NCBI GenBank assembly: GCA_035378955.1
Contig: DAOSUS010000003.1
Location: 41,618-105,617, forward strand
Direction of reading: 5' to 3'
Length of the DNA stretch: 64,000 nt
From: Candidatus Hydrogenedens sp.
GTDB lineage: Bacteria; Hydrogenedentota; Hydrogenedentia; Hydrogenedentales; Hydrogenedentaceae
Shown here: piece after piece, positions 1 through 10,500 of the stretch
Layout: the number at the start of each line of letters is the position of its first letter
Numbering within the stretch: the stretch's first letter is position 1
The notes under the pieces: model-generated
Told to the model about the DNA's origin: nothing
Databases searched by the model: none
Seen by the model: only the letters and a program-made list of their open reading frames with translations
Program-made: the position numbers and the translations under genes

Positions 1-1643
1 CCTTCTTTAAGTCCGGGAATTTCCTTAAACTGTCTTCTTACTTCTGCGATAATGGAATATGCGTTTTTACTCACAGCACTAAATAACATGGAACAGAAAA
101 CAAAAGGAACCATTCCGCCTATTAAACAACCCGCAAGTATTTTGGGGTCAATTAAAGAAACCTTTGAAGGGTCTAATTTTGCTGATAACATAAAGGCACT
201 TAACAAACCGATTGCTGCATACGCTGCACTACCAATAGCAAAACCTTTTCCGATAGCGGCTGTTGTATTTCCTACAGCATCTAAATTATCTGTGATTTTC
301 CGAACACTGGGGTCAAGACCGGACATTTCAGCAATACCACCTGCATTGTCGGCAATGGGTCCATAAGCATCTACAGATAATACCATTCCTGTAGTTGCAA
401 GCATACCTAAAGAAGCAAGAGCCACACCATACATTCCACCTACTTTATATGCAAGGATAACAGATAAAGCAAGAACAATGACAGGAATACCCGTGCTAAA
501 CATTCCGACAGATGTGCCACCTACAACAGCAACAGCAGGTCCAGATTGTGCTTCTTCCGCCAATTTTTGCACAGGCTTATATTTTCCAGAGGTAAAGTAT
601 TCGCTGGTAAAACCAACTATAATCCCGGAAACGATTCCATAGATGCAAGCCATAGGAGGTCCCCACCAACTATACTCGGTTCCATCTAAATTAAATGTTC
701 CACCTTTTAAATACCCATAACCCAACACACCTAAAATAGTTAAAACAGCACTTACATAAGTTCCCCACATCAAGGCACTCTGGGGGTCACTTTTAGTAAA
801 TGTTTTAACATAGAATACACCAATAATTGAAGCGATAATACCAATAGCGGCAACATAGAAGGGGAATGAAATTACATAAGAACTACCCGTTATCATTCCA
901 GCTACAGCAAGACTTGCAATAATTGATTCTACATAAGACTCTAATAAATCAGCACCTAACCCAGCCACATCACCCACATTATCACCTACATTGTCTGCAA
1001 TCACAGCAGGATTTCTTGGGTCATCTTCAGGAATTCCTGCTTCTACTTTTCCGACAAGGTCTGCTCCCATATCAGCACCTTTTGTATAAATTCCACCACC
1101 AGACCGTGCAAATAAAGCTACTAAAGAAGCACCCATTGCATATCCATTCACTATCTGGGCTTCTCCGTTAAAAATCTTATAAACAATAACTAACAATAAT
1201 GTTGCAATCCCGACAACGCCCAATCCCATCACAGAACCGCCACTTACAGCAATGTCAATGGCTGCTTTTACTCCACCTGAGCGAGCGGCTTCTGTGGTTC
1301 TTGCATTGGAACGCGTGGCAATAAACATACCCAAGAAACCTGCCATGGCGCTGGCAACAGCCCCTAAAATGAAAGCGATAGAAGTTTTCCAGCCTAAGGG
1401 CAAATCAGGACGCATTCCACCTACGATGGCAATAAGCACTGCAATAATAAGTACGGTAGCCATTACATAGCGGTATTCTCGCAAAAGGAAGGCTAATGCC
1501 CCTTCTTGAATGGCTTTAGAAATCCGTGTCATCTTCTCATTGCCTTGAGATTTTGACAAAACATACTGAATCATGTAGGCAACAACCAATAAAGCAAGGA
1601 TAGAGGCTGCGCCTGTAACTTTTAAATAACCTAATCCTGTCAT
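1..1643 (-). CDS. hppA: Membrane-bound ion-translocating pyrophosphatase, C-terminal part cut off by window edge
   Basis: Hydrolyses cytoplasmic pyrophosphate and uses the energy to pump H+ and/or Na+ across the membrane. I translated the minus strand directly: the frame is open from an ATG at 1643 (GGAG ribosome site just upstream) to the window edge, about 547 codons of a family that is usually 650-800 residues. Many hydrophobic helices are visible. Diagnostic motifs include GADMGADLVGKVEAGIPEDD and the DNVGDNVGDVAG stretch, which bind Mg-pyrophosphate. A GNTTAAIGKG motif lies at about 243-272. In this family Ala after GNTT marks K+-dependent enzymes, while Lys marks K+-independent ones, so this is probably K+-dependent. 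Whether it pumps Na+ or H+ cannot be told from what I checked. It stands alone, 96 bases after rnc on the same strand. Confidence 0.95.
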   Translation of the reverse strand, partial: MTGLGYLKVTGAASILALLVVAYMIQYVLSKSQGNEKMTRISKAIQEGALAFLLREYRYVMATVLIIAVLIAIVGGMRPDLPLGWKTSIAFILGAVASAMAGFLGMFIATRSNARTTEAARSGGVKAAIDIAVSGGSVMGLGVVGIATLLLVIVYKIFNGEAQIVNGYAMGASLVALFARSGGGIYTKGADMGADLVGKVEAGIPEDDPRNPAVIADNVGDNVGDVAGLGADLLESYVESIIASLAVAGMITGSSYVISFPFYVAAIGIIASIIGVFYVKTFTKSDPQSALMWGTYVSAVLTILGVLGYGYLKGGTFNLDGTEYSWWGPPMACIYGIVSGIIVGFTSEYFTSGKYKPVQKLAEEAQSGPAVAVVGGTSVGMFSTGIPVIVLALSVILAYKVGGMYGVALASLGMLATTGMVLSVDAYGPIADNAGGIAEMSGLDPSVRKITDNLDAVGNTTAAIGKGFAIGSAAYAAIGLLSAFMLSAKLDPSKVSLIDPKILAGCLIGGMVPFVFCSMLFSAVSKNAYSIIAEVRRQFKEIPGLKE

Positions 1644-1739
1644 AACATTTACTCCTTTCGTTTAGTTAAATTTTATTGTTTTAACCGTATTCACATTTAT
1701 TTATTTTACTTGCTCACAAACCTTGATATTATCTCATAC

Positions 1740-2462
1740 TTATGATATATTTTGAAGGATGGATAATGCCTTTTGAGCAGCAATCTGGGATGCACTTTTC
1801 TTGGTTTTACCCTCCCCTGAAGAAATAAATTTATCCTCTATAAAAATTCCTATCTGAAATTTCTTTTGATGGTCAGGACCTTCTTCTTTTATTACTCGAT
1901 ATTCCGGTAAGGGCCTCTGATTTTTTTGACACCATTCTTGCAATTCAGATTTAGAATCTTTACGGACAGGTAAATGGGAAATTTGTTCCAGGTATTTTTC
2001 AAAAATTTTGTAGATAAATTTCTTTGTTGAGTTCCATCCTTTGTCTAAATAAAAAGCTCCGATAAATGCCTCCATTGCATCTTCAAGAATAGAATCTTTA
2101 TTTCTTCCCCCTGCATTCTCCTCTCCTTTACTCATAAGAATAATATCCGGTAGATTTATATTTTTTGCCACCTGACTTAGTGATTGTGACCTAACGATAG
2201 AAGAACGCATTAAGGTTGATTCTCCCGGAGATAATCCCGGATTGGTATTATAAATATATTCAGCAATAGCCAGTCCTAAAACCGCATCGCCTAAAAATTC
2301 CAAAGATTCATACATACAACGATGTGTTTTTGTTTTTTTACTATATAATGAAGTATGTGTCATTGCCATCTTAAATAAATTAATATTTTTGGGCTTAAAT
2401 CTTAATCTTCTCGCCCAAGATAAAAATAAGATTTCCCACTTACCCTCTATATTTATCTCCAT
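1740..2462 (-). CDS. rnc: Ribonuclease III
   Basis: Double-strand-specific endoribonuclease that matures rRNA and processes structured mRNAs. The 240-residue protein has the normal two-domain layout: an N-terminal RNase III domain with the signature ESLEFLGDAVLGLA at about residues 53-66, and a C-terminal double-stranded RNA-binding domain from about residue 168, ending in the usual KSASQIAAQKAL helix. The start at 2462 has no clear Shine-Dalgarno sequence, but the first helix of the family begins only a few residues later, so a downstream start would truncate the fold. It lies downstream of acpP, as in the classical fab cluster, but a terminator separates the two and fabF is missing between them. 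Confidence 0.95.
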   Translation of the reverse strand: MEINIEGKWEILFLSWARRLRFKPKNINLFKMAMTHTSLYSKKTKTHRCMYESLEFLGDAVLGLAIAEYIYNTNPGLSPGESTLMRSSIVRSQSLSQVAKNINLPDIILMSKGEENAGGRNKDSILEDAMEAFIGAFYLDKGWNSTKKFIYKIFEKYLEQISHLPVRKDSKSELQEWCQKNQRPLPEYRVIKEEGPDHQKKFQIGIFIEDKFISSGEGKTKKSASQIAAQKALSILQNIS

Positions 2463-2544
2463 AAGATTAAATTCATTTTAACGATAATACAAAGTTACTA
2501 TATTTTATCAAATTGATTTCCTAATATCCAATTTAAAACCTATG

Positions 2545-2585
2545 CGAAAAAAAATCCCTGCAAATAAAATTTATTTACAGGGATT
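2545..2585 (-). terminator. Rho-independent terminator of acpP
   Basis: An almost perfect inverted repeat (AATCCCTG with AAATAAA, then the mirror image ending CAGGGATT) occupies 2553-2585. Read on the minus strand it is followed directly by a run of eight T, 20 bases after the acpP stop codon. It would separate acpP from rnc. Confidence 0.85.
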
Positions 2586-2604
2586 ATAAATATTCTTTGT
2601 TTAT

Positions 2605-2847
2605 TTATTTTACCCGGGATAACACATATTTAATGGCGTCACCCACAGTAATAATTTGATTGGCATCATCATCTAACTGGATATTAAATTCCTCTTCAAG
2701 AGTCATTAATAATTCCGTTAAATCCAAGGAGTCTGCCCCTAAATCTTCTATAAAACGCGCCTCATCCGTAACCTCGTCTATGGAACGACTTAAACGGTTG
2801 GCGATAACTTCCTTAATTTTACTGACTAAAGCATCGGTATCTGTCAT
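2605..2847 (-). CDS. acpP: Acyl carrier protein
   Basis: Carries growing fatty acyl chains on a 4'-phosphopantetheine arm. The 80-residue acidic protein has the canonical attachment motif DLGADSLDLTEL, with the modified Ser in DSL at about residue 36, and the four-helix ACP pattern throughout. I chose the ATG at 2847 because an excellent ribosome site, AAAGGAGGTG, lies just before it. The frame also extends 13 codons upstream, but those run across the ribosome site and give an atypical N-terminus. It has its own promoter (2899-2928) and terminator (2545-2585), so it is a monocistronic unit, reasonable for a very abundant protein. Confidence 0.96.
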   Translation of the reverse strand: MTDTDALVSKIKEVIANRLSRSIDEVTDEARFIEDLGADSLDLTELLMTLEEEFNIQLDDDANQIITVGDAIKYVLSRVK

Positions 2848-2898
2848 TTTTTCACCTCCTTTCGAAAATATAAAATTATTTCCCACTTTTGTTACATC

Positions 2899-2928
2899 AT
2901 TTTACCAAGATAGGTTGTTTAATGTCAA
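2899..2928 (-). promoter_or_regulatory. Sigma-70-type promoter for acpP
   Basis: On the minus strand a perfect -35 box TTGACA (2923-2928) and a near-consensus -10 box TAAAAT (2899-2904) are separated by 18 bases. The transcript would start about 45 bases before the acpP ATG. Confidence 0.8.
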
Positions 2929-3011
2929 ACATTTTACATTCTAACAATTAATATACATACAGATATATGTTGGATATTTATTTTTACAAAAAAGTTTCAA
3001 AATATTGTTTT

Positions 3012-3040
3012 TTGCATACATTTATTTTATATTGTATGAT
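3012..3040 (+). promoter_or_regulatory. Sigma-70-type promoter for the Gfo/Idh oxidoreductase gene
   Basis: TTGCAT (3012-3017) and TATGAT (3035-3040) are spaced by exactly 17 bases, about 50 bases before the ATG at 3092. Its position argues against any translation start upstream of 3040. Confidence 0.7.
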
Positions 3041-3091
3041 TATTATGAACTTTACAAAAGCAACTTAAAACAAATTAGAAAGGAGAAAGAT

Positions 3092-4342
3092 ATGGCTAAT
3101 TTTCGTTTAGGGTTTATCGGTGCTGGATTTATTGCCCGTTTTCAGACAAAAGCATTACAAGGTGTCCGTGGGGTAGAACTTGCAGGTGTTTATGCTCTAA
3201 AAGGGGTAGGTGAACTTTCCTCTTTATCGAAACGATTAGGCGTTGGAGATTGTAAGGTTTATAAAAATATTAAAGACCTTTGTGAAAATGTAGATGCGGT
3301 TGCTATATTTGCTCCGAATTTCGCACGATTAGAGATTATGCAAAAAATTGCGGATGCAGTTAAGGGAGGGGCAAAAATTAAGGGGATTATTTGTGAAAAA
3401 CCTTTGGGAAGAACCGTAAAAGAAGCCATGGAATTGGTAAGCATAGCAAAATCAACAAAATTACCTACAGCCTATTTTGAAAATCAACTTCACATGAAAG
3501 CTATCCGCAGTCAGAAATCGCAATTAGCATCTGTTGAAGAAGTTATGGGACCCATAGCGTTGGCTCGTTCCTCCGAAGAGCATTCCGGTCCTCATGAAGG
3601 CTGGTTCTGGGACCCAACAAGACAGGGAGGAGGAGTTCTCTGCGATATGGGTTGTCACAGCATTGCCTGTTGCTGGTATGTATTAACTCCCCAGGGGAAA
3701 CCTGTAAATTATTTGAAACCTATCAGCGTATCTGCAGAGGTAGGACTACTAAAATGGGGATTGCCTCGATGGAGAAAAGAATTGTTAAAGAAAACAGGAG
3801 TAGATTATAGCAAAACACCCGGTGAAGACTTTGCTACAGGGATAGTAACTTTCCAAAATCCTAAAACAGGACAAATTGTAAAAGGGCAATTTACAAATTC
3901 CTGGATGTATGATAAACAAGGGCTGCGATTGATGATGGATGGTTTAGGTCCCGGATATGCATTTGAGTTTAACTCCCAGATGTCTTCGCTACAAGTTTTC
4001 ATTGGAGATTCTGCTGCAGAAGCAGTTGCCGATGCGGAATCAGCGTTAGAAAAATCAACAGCAAGTCGTGGATTATTGATTGTAGAACCCAATGAACCTG
4101 ATTTATATGGGTATGTAGATGAAATTTGCGATGCTATAAATTCCTTCCAAAAGGGGAAAGATGCTTTTCTAAACTTTGAATACGGATTGGAAATAACCAA
4201 ATTATGTCAAGCCGCTTATATGTCCGCAGAACAAAAACGGGTAATTGACTTAACAGATAAAAATACCCAGAAAGAATTAGAAAATTATGTTTCATTAATA
4301 GCACAAGGTAAAGGTAGAGAAGTTTTACAAATAATAGAATGA
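3092..4342 (+). CDS. Gfo/Idh/MocA family NAD(P)-dependent oxidoreductase
   Basis: Probable sugar or inositol-type dehydrogenase; the substrate cannot be named from sequence. The 416-residue protein starts with a Rossmann fold (GFIGAGFIA at about residues 6-14) and has the family signature CEKPLGRTVKEAMEL near residue 100, where the Lys of EKP is catalytic in the family. The C-terminal domain contains GGGVLCDMGCHSI, which carries the usual D-x-x-x-H-type active-site segment. I chose the ATG at 3092 because AAGGAGAAAG precedes it and the promoter at 3012-3040 lies downstream of the earlier in-frame codon at 3005. It is monocistronic, ended by the hairpin at 4364-4404. Confidence 0.9.
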   Translation: MANFRLGFIGAGFIARFQTKALQGVRGVELAGVYALKGVGELSSLSKRLGVGDCKVYKNIKDLCENVDAVAIFAPNFARLEIMQKIADAVKGGAKIKGIICEKPLGRTVKEAMELVSIAKSTKLPTAYFENQLHMKAIRSQKSQLASVEEVMGPIALARSSEEHSGPHEGWFWDPTRQGGGVLCDMGCHSIACCWYVLTPQGKPVNYLKPISVSAEVGLLKWGLPRWRKELLKKTGVDYSKTPGEDFATGIVTFQNPKTGQIVKGQFTNSWMYDKQGLRLMMDGLGPGYAFEFNSQMSSLQVFIGDSAAEAVADAESALEKSTASRGLLIVEPNEPDLYGYVDEICDAINSFQKGKDAFLNFEYGLEITKLCQAAYMSAEQKRVIDLTDKNTQKELENYVSLIAQGKGREVLQIIE

Positions 4343-4363
4343 AATACAAAATGATATAAAAAA

Positions 4364-4404
4364 AACAATAAATCGGAGTTTTCAACTCCGATTTATTGTT
4401 TTTA
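4364..4404. terminator. Strong terminator, probably bidirectional
   Basis: A perfect 17-bp stem (AACAATAAATCGGAGTT and its complement, 4364-4380 and 4384-4400) with a three-base loop TTC. It is preceded by an A run and followed by a T run. It lies 21 bases after the oxidoreductase stop codon. Confidence 0.9.
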
Positions 4405-4501
4405 TACAGAATTTTCCCATTCATGTTCTCTTTGTGATAAAATATATATGCTACAAATTGTATTTGATTATTCAACTGAAAATAAAACAAGGTTATTTTT
4501 G

Positions 4502-7500
4502 ATGAAAGATTTTCTTTATATCAATAACAAAATATTCAGAAAAAATTTATGTTTTTTTCTTTTATCATTATTAATTTTTCTCTTTTTATTCACTCATCCA
4601 GGCTTTTCAGAATTAAATGCTGAACAAAAAATAATAGAAAAACAAGATGGACTAAATATTACCCAAAGTTTATCGCAAAACCCAGATTGTGCTGTAGACT
4701 CTTTTCTTGATGTATCTGTTGAATTAACATATTCGGGAGAAGAGCCCCTGCTTACATTAGGAGTAGAAGAAATAGTCCCTGATGGGCTTGTTTTTGAAGC
4801 AGTCATAAGTGGTTCTGCACCTCCATTGCAGCCTTCAATAGGTGCCTCTGGAATCTTAGAATTTGGCTGGATTTTTGTTCCATCTTTTCCTGTTTCTTTT
4901 ACATTTCGTTTAAGATTTGCACAACCTATTAGTGGGGGAAATCAATCCATTACAGGAACTGGTATTTATGGATTATCTGGGGACCCTCAAAAAACAGAAC
5001 CTATTGTCTCCTATTTTGATTGTCCGATTACTGAAGGTCAAATCGAAGGGGAAGGGATAGTTGAAGGTAGCACTGAAGGTAGTGAAGGAGAAGGAACATT
5101 TGAAGGAGAAGGTATAGTGGAAGGAAGTCTTGAAGGTATTGAAGGGGAGGGAACATTCGAAGGAGAAGGGTCTTCGGAATCCGTTTCATTTAATATATCT
5201 TCAAAATCGGGCGACCTATACTCCCCTGAACAAGAAATGGAATTTGAAGTAAATATTTCATATTTAAATCCTCTGGAAATTACCGCATTAGGGGCAAAAG
5301 TATTTTTACCTAAGTATTGGCAGTTTGTGAAATTTATTTCCGGGTCTCCTCCTCCTATATATTATTTTGATACAGAAACGGGTCAAATAGAATTTGCATG
5401 GATATTTGTCCCATCTGGAGGAATTACTTTCTCTTTTTCCGTTCGTGTGTCTCCTGAAACGGAGGGTATACAAGAAATTTCGGGTTATGGTATATACAGA
5501 ACAACTGGGGACCAAATTACAACAAGTATCTCTAAAATATATTTAACACCTGTTCCAAAACCAGACCTTGCTTTTATTTCAGGGACAGTTACGCCCACGA
5601 CACCTTTTTCTCAAGGAGTTATAACAATTAAATATACAGCTCAAAATACAGGTTTTGTAAATATCGACAATAAAAGTTGGATTGATTGTTTCTACTTATC
5701 CAACGATGAACGGCTTGACGAAACAGATATTGAAATAACTTGTATTACCAATAATACTTCTGTTTCTGTAGGGGAACAATATACAAATACATTAAAAGCA
5801 AAATTACCTTCCTCCATATCTGGTAATTTTTATATTCTTACTTACCTTAACAAAACAAAGACTGTTTATGAAGAGTCAATGGGTAATAATATTGGGGTTA
5901 TCGAAATCATACAAATACAACCCCGAGAATATGATTTTCAACTCACTACAGATATAACAGAAGGAAATACAGGGATACCTATTCCTATTAGAGTGTATGC
6001 ATATAATCCTGAAAATCTACAACCTGCTGTAGGGAAACAAATTATTTTACAAATTACCCATCGAGGATTTTCAGAAACAAACTCATTTACTACGGACTCA
6101 GAAGGGAACATATACTATACATATTACCCTGTATCAAACACGGAAGGAGGAATATACAGCATTTCAGCCAAAGATGCAAGGGAAGAAGATTATCCTATTA
6201 CTAAAGAAGTCTCATTGCGGGGACTTACCATAACTCCTACAAATTATTCCCTTGAAGTTATCCCTGATAAAATATATACTATTCCTTTTGATATTATTAA
6301 TTTAGGAGATACGGAAGAAAAACAATTAACATTCGTAGTAACGGGAATACCCTCTGATTGGAATTATGATTATGTTATTCCATCTTCCATACAAGGTCAA
6401 TCTAAGGAAACTTGCAAACTTGTTCTGTATTCAAAGCCAACAACACAAAATAATTTTCCTATAACACTTAGTTTGCAAAGTAATTCAGGAACTCGCGCTA
6501 CGGCTCAATACGATATTAGTCCCAAACCCTATCAAACGATAATTACATCTATGCCTGAAGAGGTTTCTCTGCCTTTGGTTATTGGGGAAACCCAATTTTA
6601 TACGATAGAACTAAAAAACCCAGGTGGAAAAGACTCGGGACCTGCTCAGATACAATTAGAGCCTAATAATCCTAATATTCATTTAGTTAGTCCAAATGCA
6701 ATTTACAATATTCCCGCAGGTGAAAGTTATTTTGTTTCTTTACAGGTAGGCATCCCTTTTATTGAAATACCCGAACCTATAAATACCTCTCTTTCTATAA
6801 ATTTTCAATCTGGGTTAAATGTTTCTATTCCTGTAAAAATTATTCCAGATACCACAAAAAGTTTAACAATAAATGTTTTAAACAAATATACGAATGAATC
6901 CATCCATAATGCAGATGTTTCTATCGTTAATGAAAGTACTGTTCTCTATTCTTCTAAAACAAATAACGATGGAAAGATTGAAGTAAACCACCTTCCAGAA
7001 ACACCTTTTTCTATAGTTGTAATGAGCGAAGGATTTGAAAGTCAAACCTATTTTATATCCCATTTAAAAAATACTCATGAAACAATTGACATTCATTTAG
7101 AACCTTTCTCATCGGAACAATTCTGGTGTTATACTATTGATGAGAATCAGAACCCTTACCTCACTTCAATATCAAATACATCCACACTGGAACCGAACAA
7201 TACTTCTGCATTAACAATATCACCAGGTTATATTCCTTTTATCACCACGGGTTCACCTTATTATTCTACTCTTTCCATTACGAATCAAGGGAACAATCCT
7301 GTACATGATGTATATTTATATCCATATCAAACTGATTTATTAAATACACAGTATCCTGTGCAATATTTAGGGACCATCGAACCTCAATCTTCCATTAATA
7401 TTCCTGTTATTACACAAGTTTCAGAATTTTTTGACTTTGATTCTATATGTTCTTCATCAGTTTTGACAGGTATTACTTTCTCGGAACAAATAAATAATAA

Positions 7501-10500
7501 AAACATGTCACAATTCATGGTAATACCTTTATGGAATACGGGGGCTTTATGTCCTGATTATACCCCTGTCTATGGAGACCTATATCAAATAAAAGAAACA
7601 AAGCCTGAGACAGTCATTGTTCCAATAAACATTCAAGTATTACTACTCGATAATCAATCTAATCAAGAAGTACCCATTCTTTCCTATTCAACGGGACAAA
7701 TGACACTATCTACCGGCGAGGTCTTACCTATCACAATGAGAGTAGCCAATCAGATAGGACTTTATGAGCAAATGAATATTCAATGGCAAATTAAAAATAC
7801 GGAAAATGGAGAAGATATAACATCTCTGTTTCAGATTTATGAATTATCTAATTTGAATAAAACAACCATGTCAAAAGATAGTATAAAGAAAAAACAATGG
7901 CTGGTTTATCCGTTAAATGAATTTTGGGAGAATCCTACATCTGAAATTAGTTTGTCTGCACAAATTTATATTACTTCTTTACAGGGAACATGGGATATAT
8001 CCTCTCCCCCACTACCTATAAAAATCCTTTCTCAACCGATATTAACGGAGCATGTATTTTCCCCGCAAATACACGAGTTGCAAATTTCATCCAGTGCAGA
8101 AAACCCTCAAGAAACAGTCCTCCCATTAGCCATTCTATCTTCCCCGTCAGGTAATATTAATTATCCTGTAAAATTTGAATGGGAGGATATTCAATACATA
8201 CATGAAACGGGTAGTATTGCGTCTTTGTCTTTAATTCAAACGAAAATAAACGGAATAAAAACAAATTATCCACAATTAACTTACAACAACCTTTCTTTTG
8301 AAAAAGAACAGGCTCTTTCCTATCTATGGTATTTTCTATCTCCACCTCTTTCCAATAAATGGAATCTAAACTCTCGATGGACATATAAAAATGATAAGGG
8401 AAGTCCATTACCTCTTATAACAAAGGAACAGTATCACGATTTAATCCATACTATTGAAATTACAGGAGATAATGCTTCAATAATTACTGGATTGCTTAGC
8501 AACGATGATAATGATGGACAAAGAATACCTGACAATATTTATTTACCTGATGGAAAAACTTTAAGTATTTCCGCACCATCAAATCCTGTATGGGTGCCTA
8601 CAAGAAATTCCCCCAAAGAATACGGAATTTCTTACACCTCTTTACAACAGACTGATTATGTTTATTTACATTCCAATTTTCCAGAAGATGTTCCTGAAAA
8701 TGCCGTTATTCTTCGTATCCGAAGAATAGATATGAGTGTTATTCCATCTGCAAATTATTGGGTCAGTAGACCTACGAATACGAGTCATAAACATGACCTT
8801 GAAAAACCCTCCTTACACTTTGTTGACAAATCTGGTTATAACTCATATATCGTAGAATTTCAATCAGAATCATTAGAAAATCAGCCTCCTATAGCCAATG
8901 CAGGAGAAGATATAACAAATGTATATCGTCCATCATCTATTACTCTTGATGGGACAGGTTCCTACGACCCTAATGGGGACCGAATTAATTATTCATGGAG
9001 TCTTATTAGTAAACCTTTTGATAGTTTTGAATATCTAAGAAATGCAAATACTGCAAATCCTATTTTAATTCCCGACCTTCCAGGAACCTATATTGCACAA
9101 CTTATTGTTTCAGACGGTTTTGCACAAAGTGAACCCGATACTGTTATTATTGAAGTCATTAATCGTCTACCTGAAATTATAATTAATGGTCCACAGAAAG
9201 CACGGCCTCGTGATATTGTTACATTAGATGCGTCATCAGTAATAGACCCGGACGGAGATGAAATAAACTTTCTTTGGAAATTGGTAAAAAAACCTGATAA
9301 CAGTCGTGTATCTCTTCAGGGGGTTTTAAATAATATTGTAACAATTACACCGGACTTATTAGGTCAATATGAATTTATATTGTACATTTCAGATGGCTTT
9401 GATAATTCGTTTATGCAATGGCAATTAGATGTTTATAATCATCTCCCTGAAATTGCGATTAATTTTCCGACCCCTGTTTATTTGAATACCAATGTTTCTA
9501 TTTCTGCATCAGCAACTTTTGACATAGATAATGACCCATTATCATATCAATGGCGATTGGTATCAGCACCTGCGGGAAGTAATTCAATACTTAGTTCAAC
9601 ATCACAACCCGAAATTAGTTTTATATCCGATAAACGAGGCACTTATACATTGAAACTTGAGGTTTCCGATACTTATGAAAAAACAGATAAAACCATCTCT
9701 ATACAATGTGTAAACAGGAAACCCCAAACAATTGTAACCCCCAGTGCTATTGAAATTCCTCATGGTGAAACGGTTCTTTTCGATGCTACACAAAGTTCTG
9801 ATTCAGATAATGACCCACTTACTTTTAATTGGGAACTTCTATCCCGACCTATATTAAGTAGCGCAGAGATTTATTTAATTCAAAATAATATAGCTGGGCT
9901 AAAAACAGATGTCCCAGGGAAATACAGTGTTACTCTTCAAATAAATGACGGTTTTGAATCGGGTGAGTTAGTAACCTCACAAATTACAGCAACGAATAGT
10001 TCTCCCGAAATACAATGTCCGGAACAACCTATAACAGGTTCTGTAGGGCAACCTTTAACCATACCATTACCTGAAACAGATGACCCAGAAAATGACCCTC
10101 TTACATATTCCTGGAAAATTATTTCAAAACCAGTAGAAAGCACGATAGGTTCTATAAACTCAACAGAACCTGAATTTACATTCACACCTGACCGTAAAGG
10201 AACTTATGAGATTCAAGTTACGATATCAGACCCATGGGGAGGTAATGCTTCTTGCGTTATTACTGCAGAAATTTCTAATCAACGCCCTGTAGCGATAATT
10301 CAATCCGAAACACAGGGGTTTATAAATAGCCCTGTACCTCTCTCCGCAGAAGATAGTTATGACCCCGATGGAGATACTATCAAGGGTTATCAATGGACAC
10401 TCATTGCTAAACCTCAGGGAAGTTTTGCTCAATTATCCAATCCTGCAGAAGTTATAACACAACTGATACCTGACCGTCATGGGGATTATCAAGTGCAACT

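Noticed and set aside
1252..1470. Plus-strand frames (also near 52-366 and 923-1171) at the left end.
   Set aside because: They are antisense to the pyrophosphatase gene, whose protein is unmistakable on the minus strand.
8260..8285. A perfect TTATCCACA DnaA-box match.
   Set aside because: A single occurrence inside the coding sequence of the giant surface protein, with no neighbouring boxes; expected by chance.
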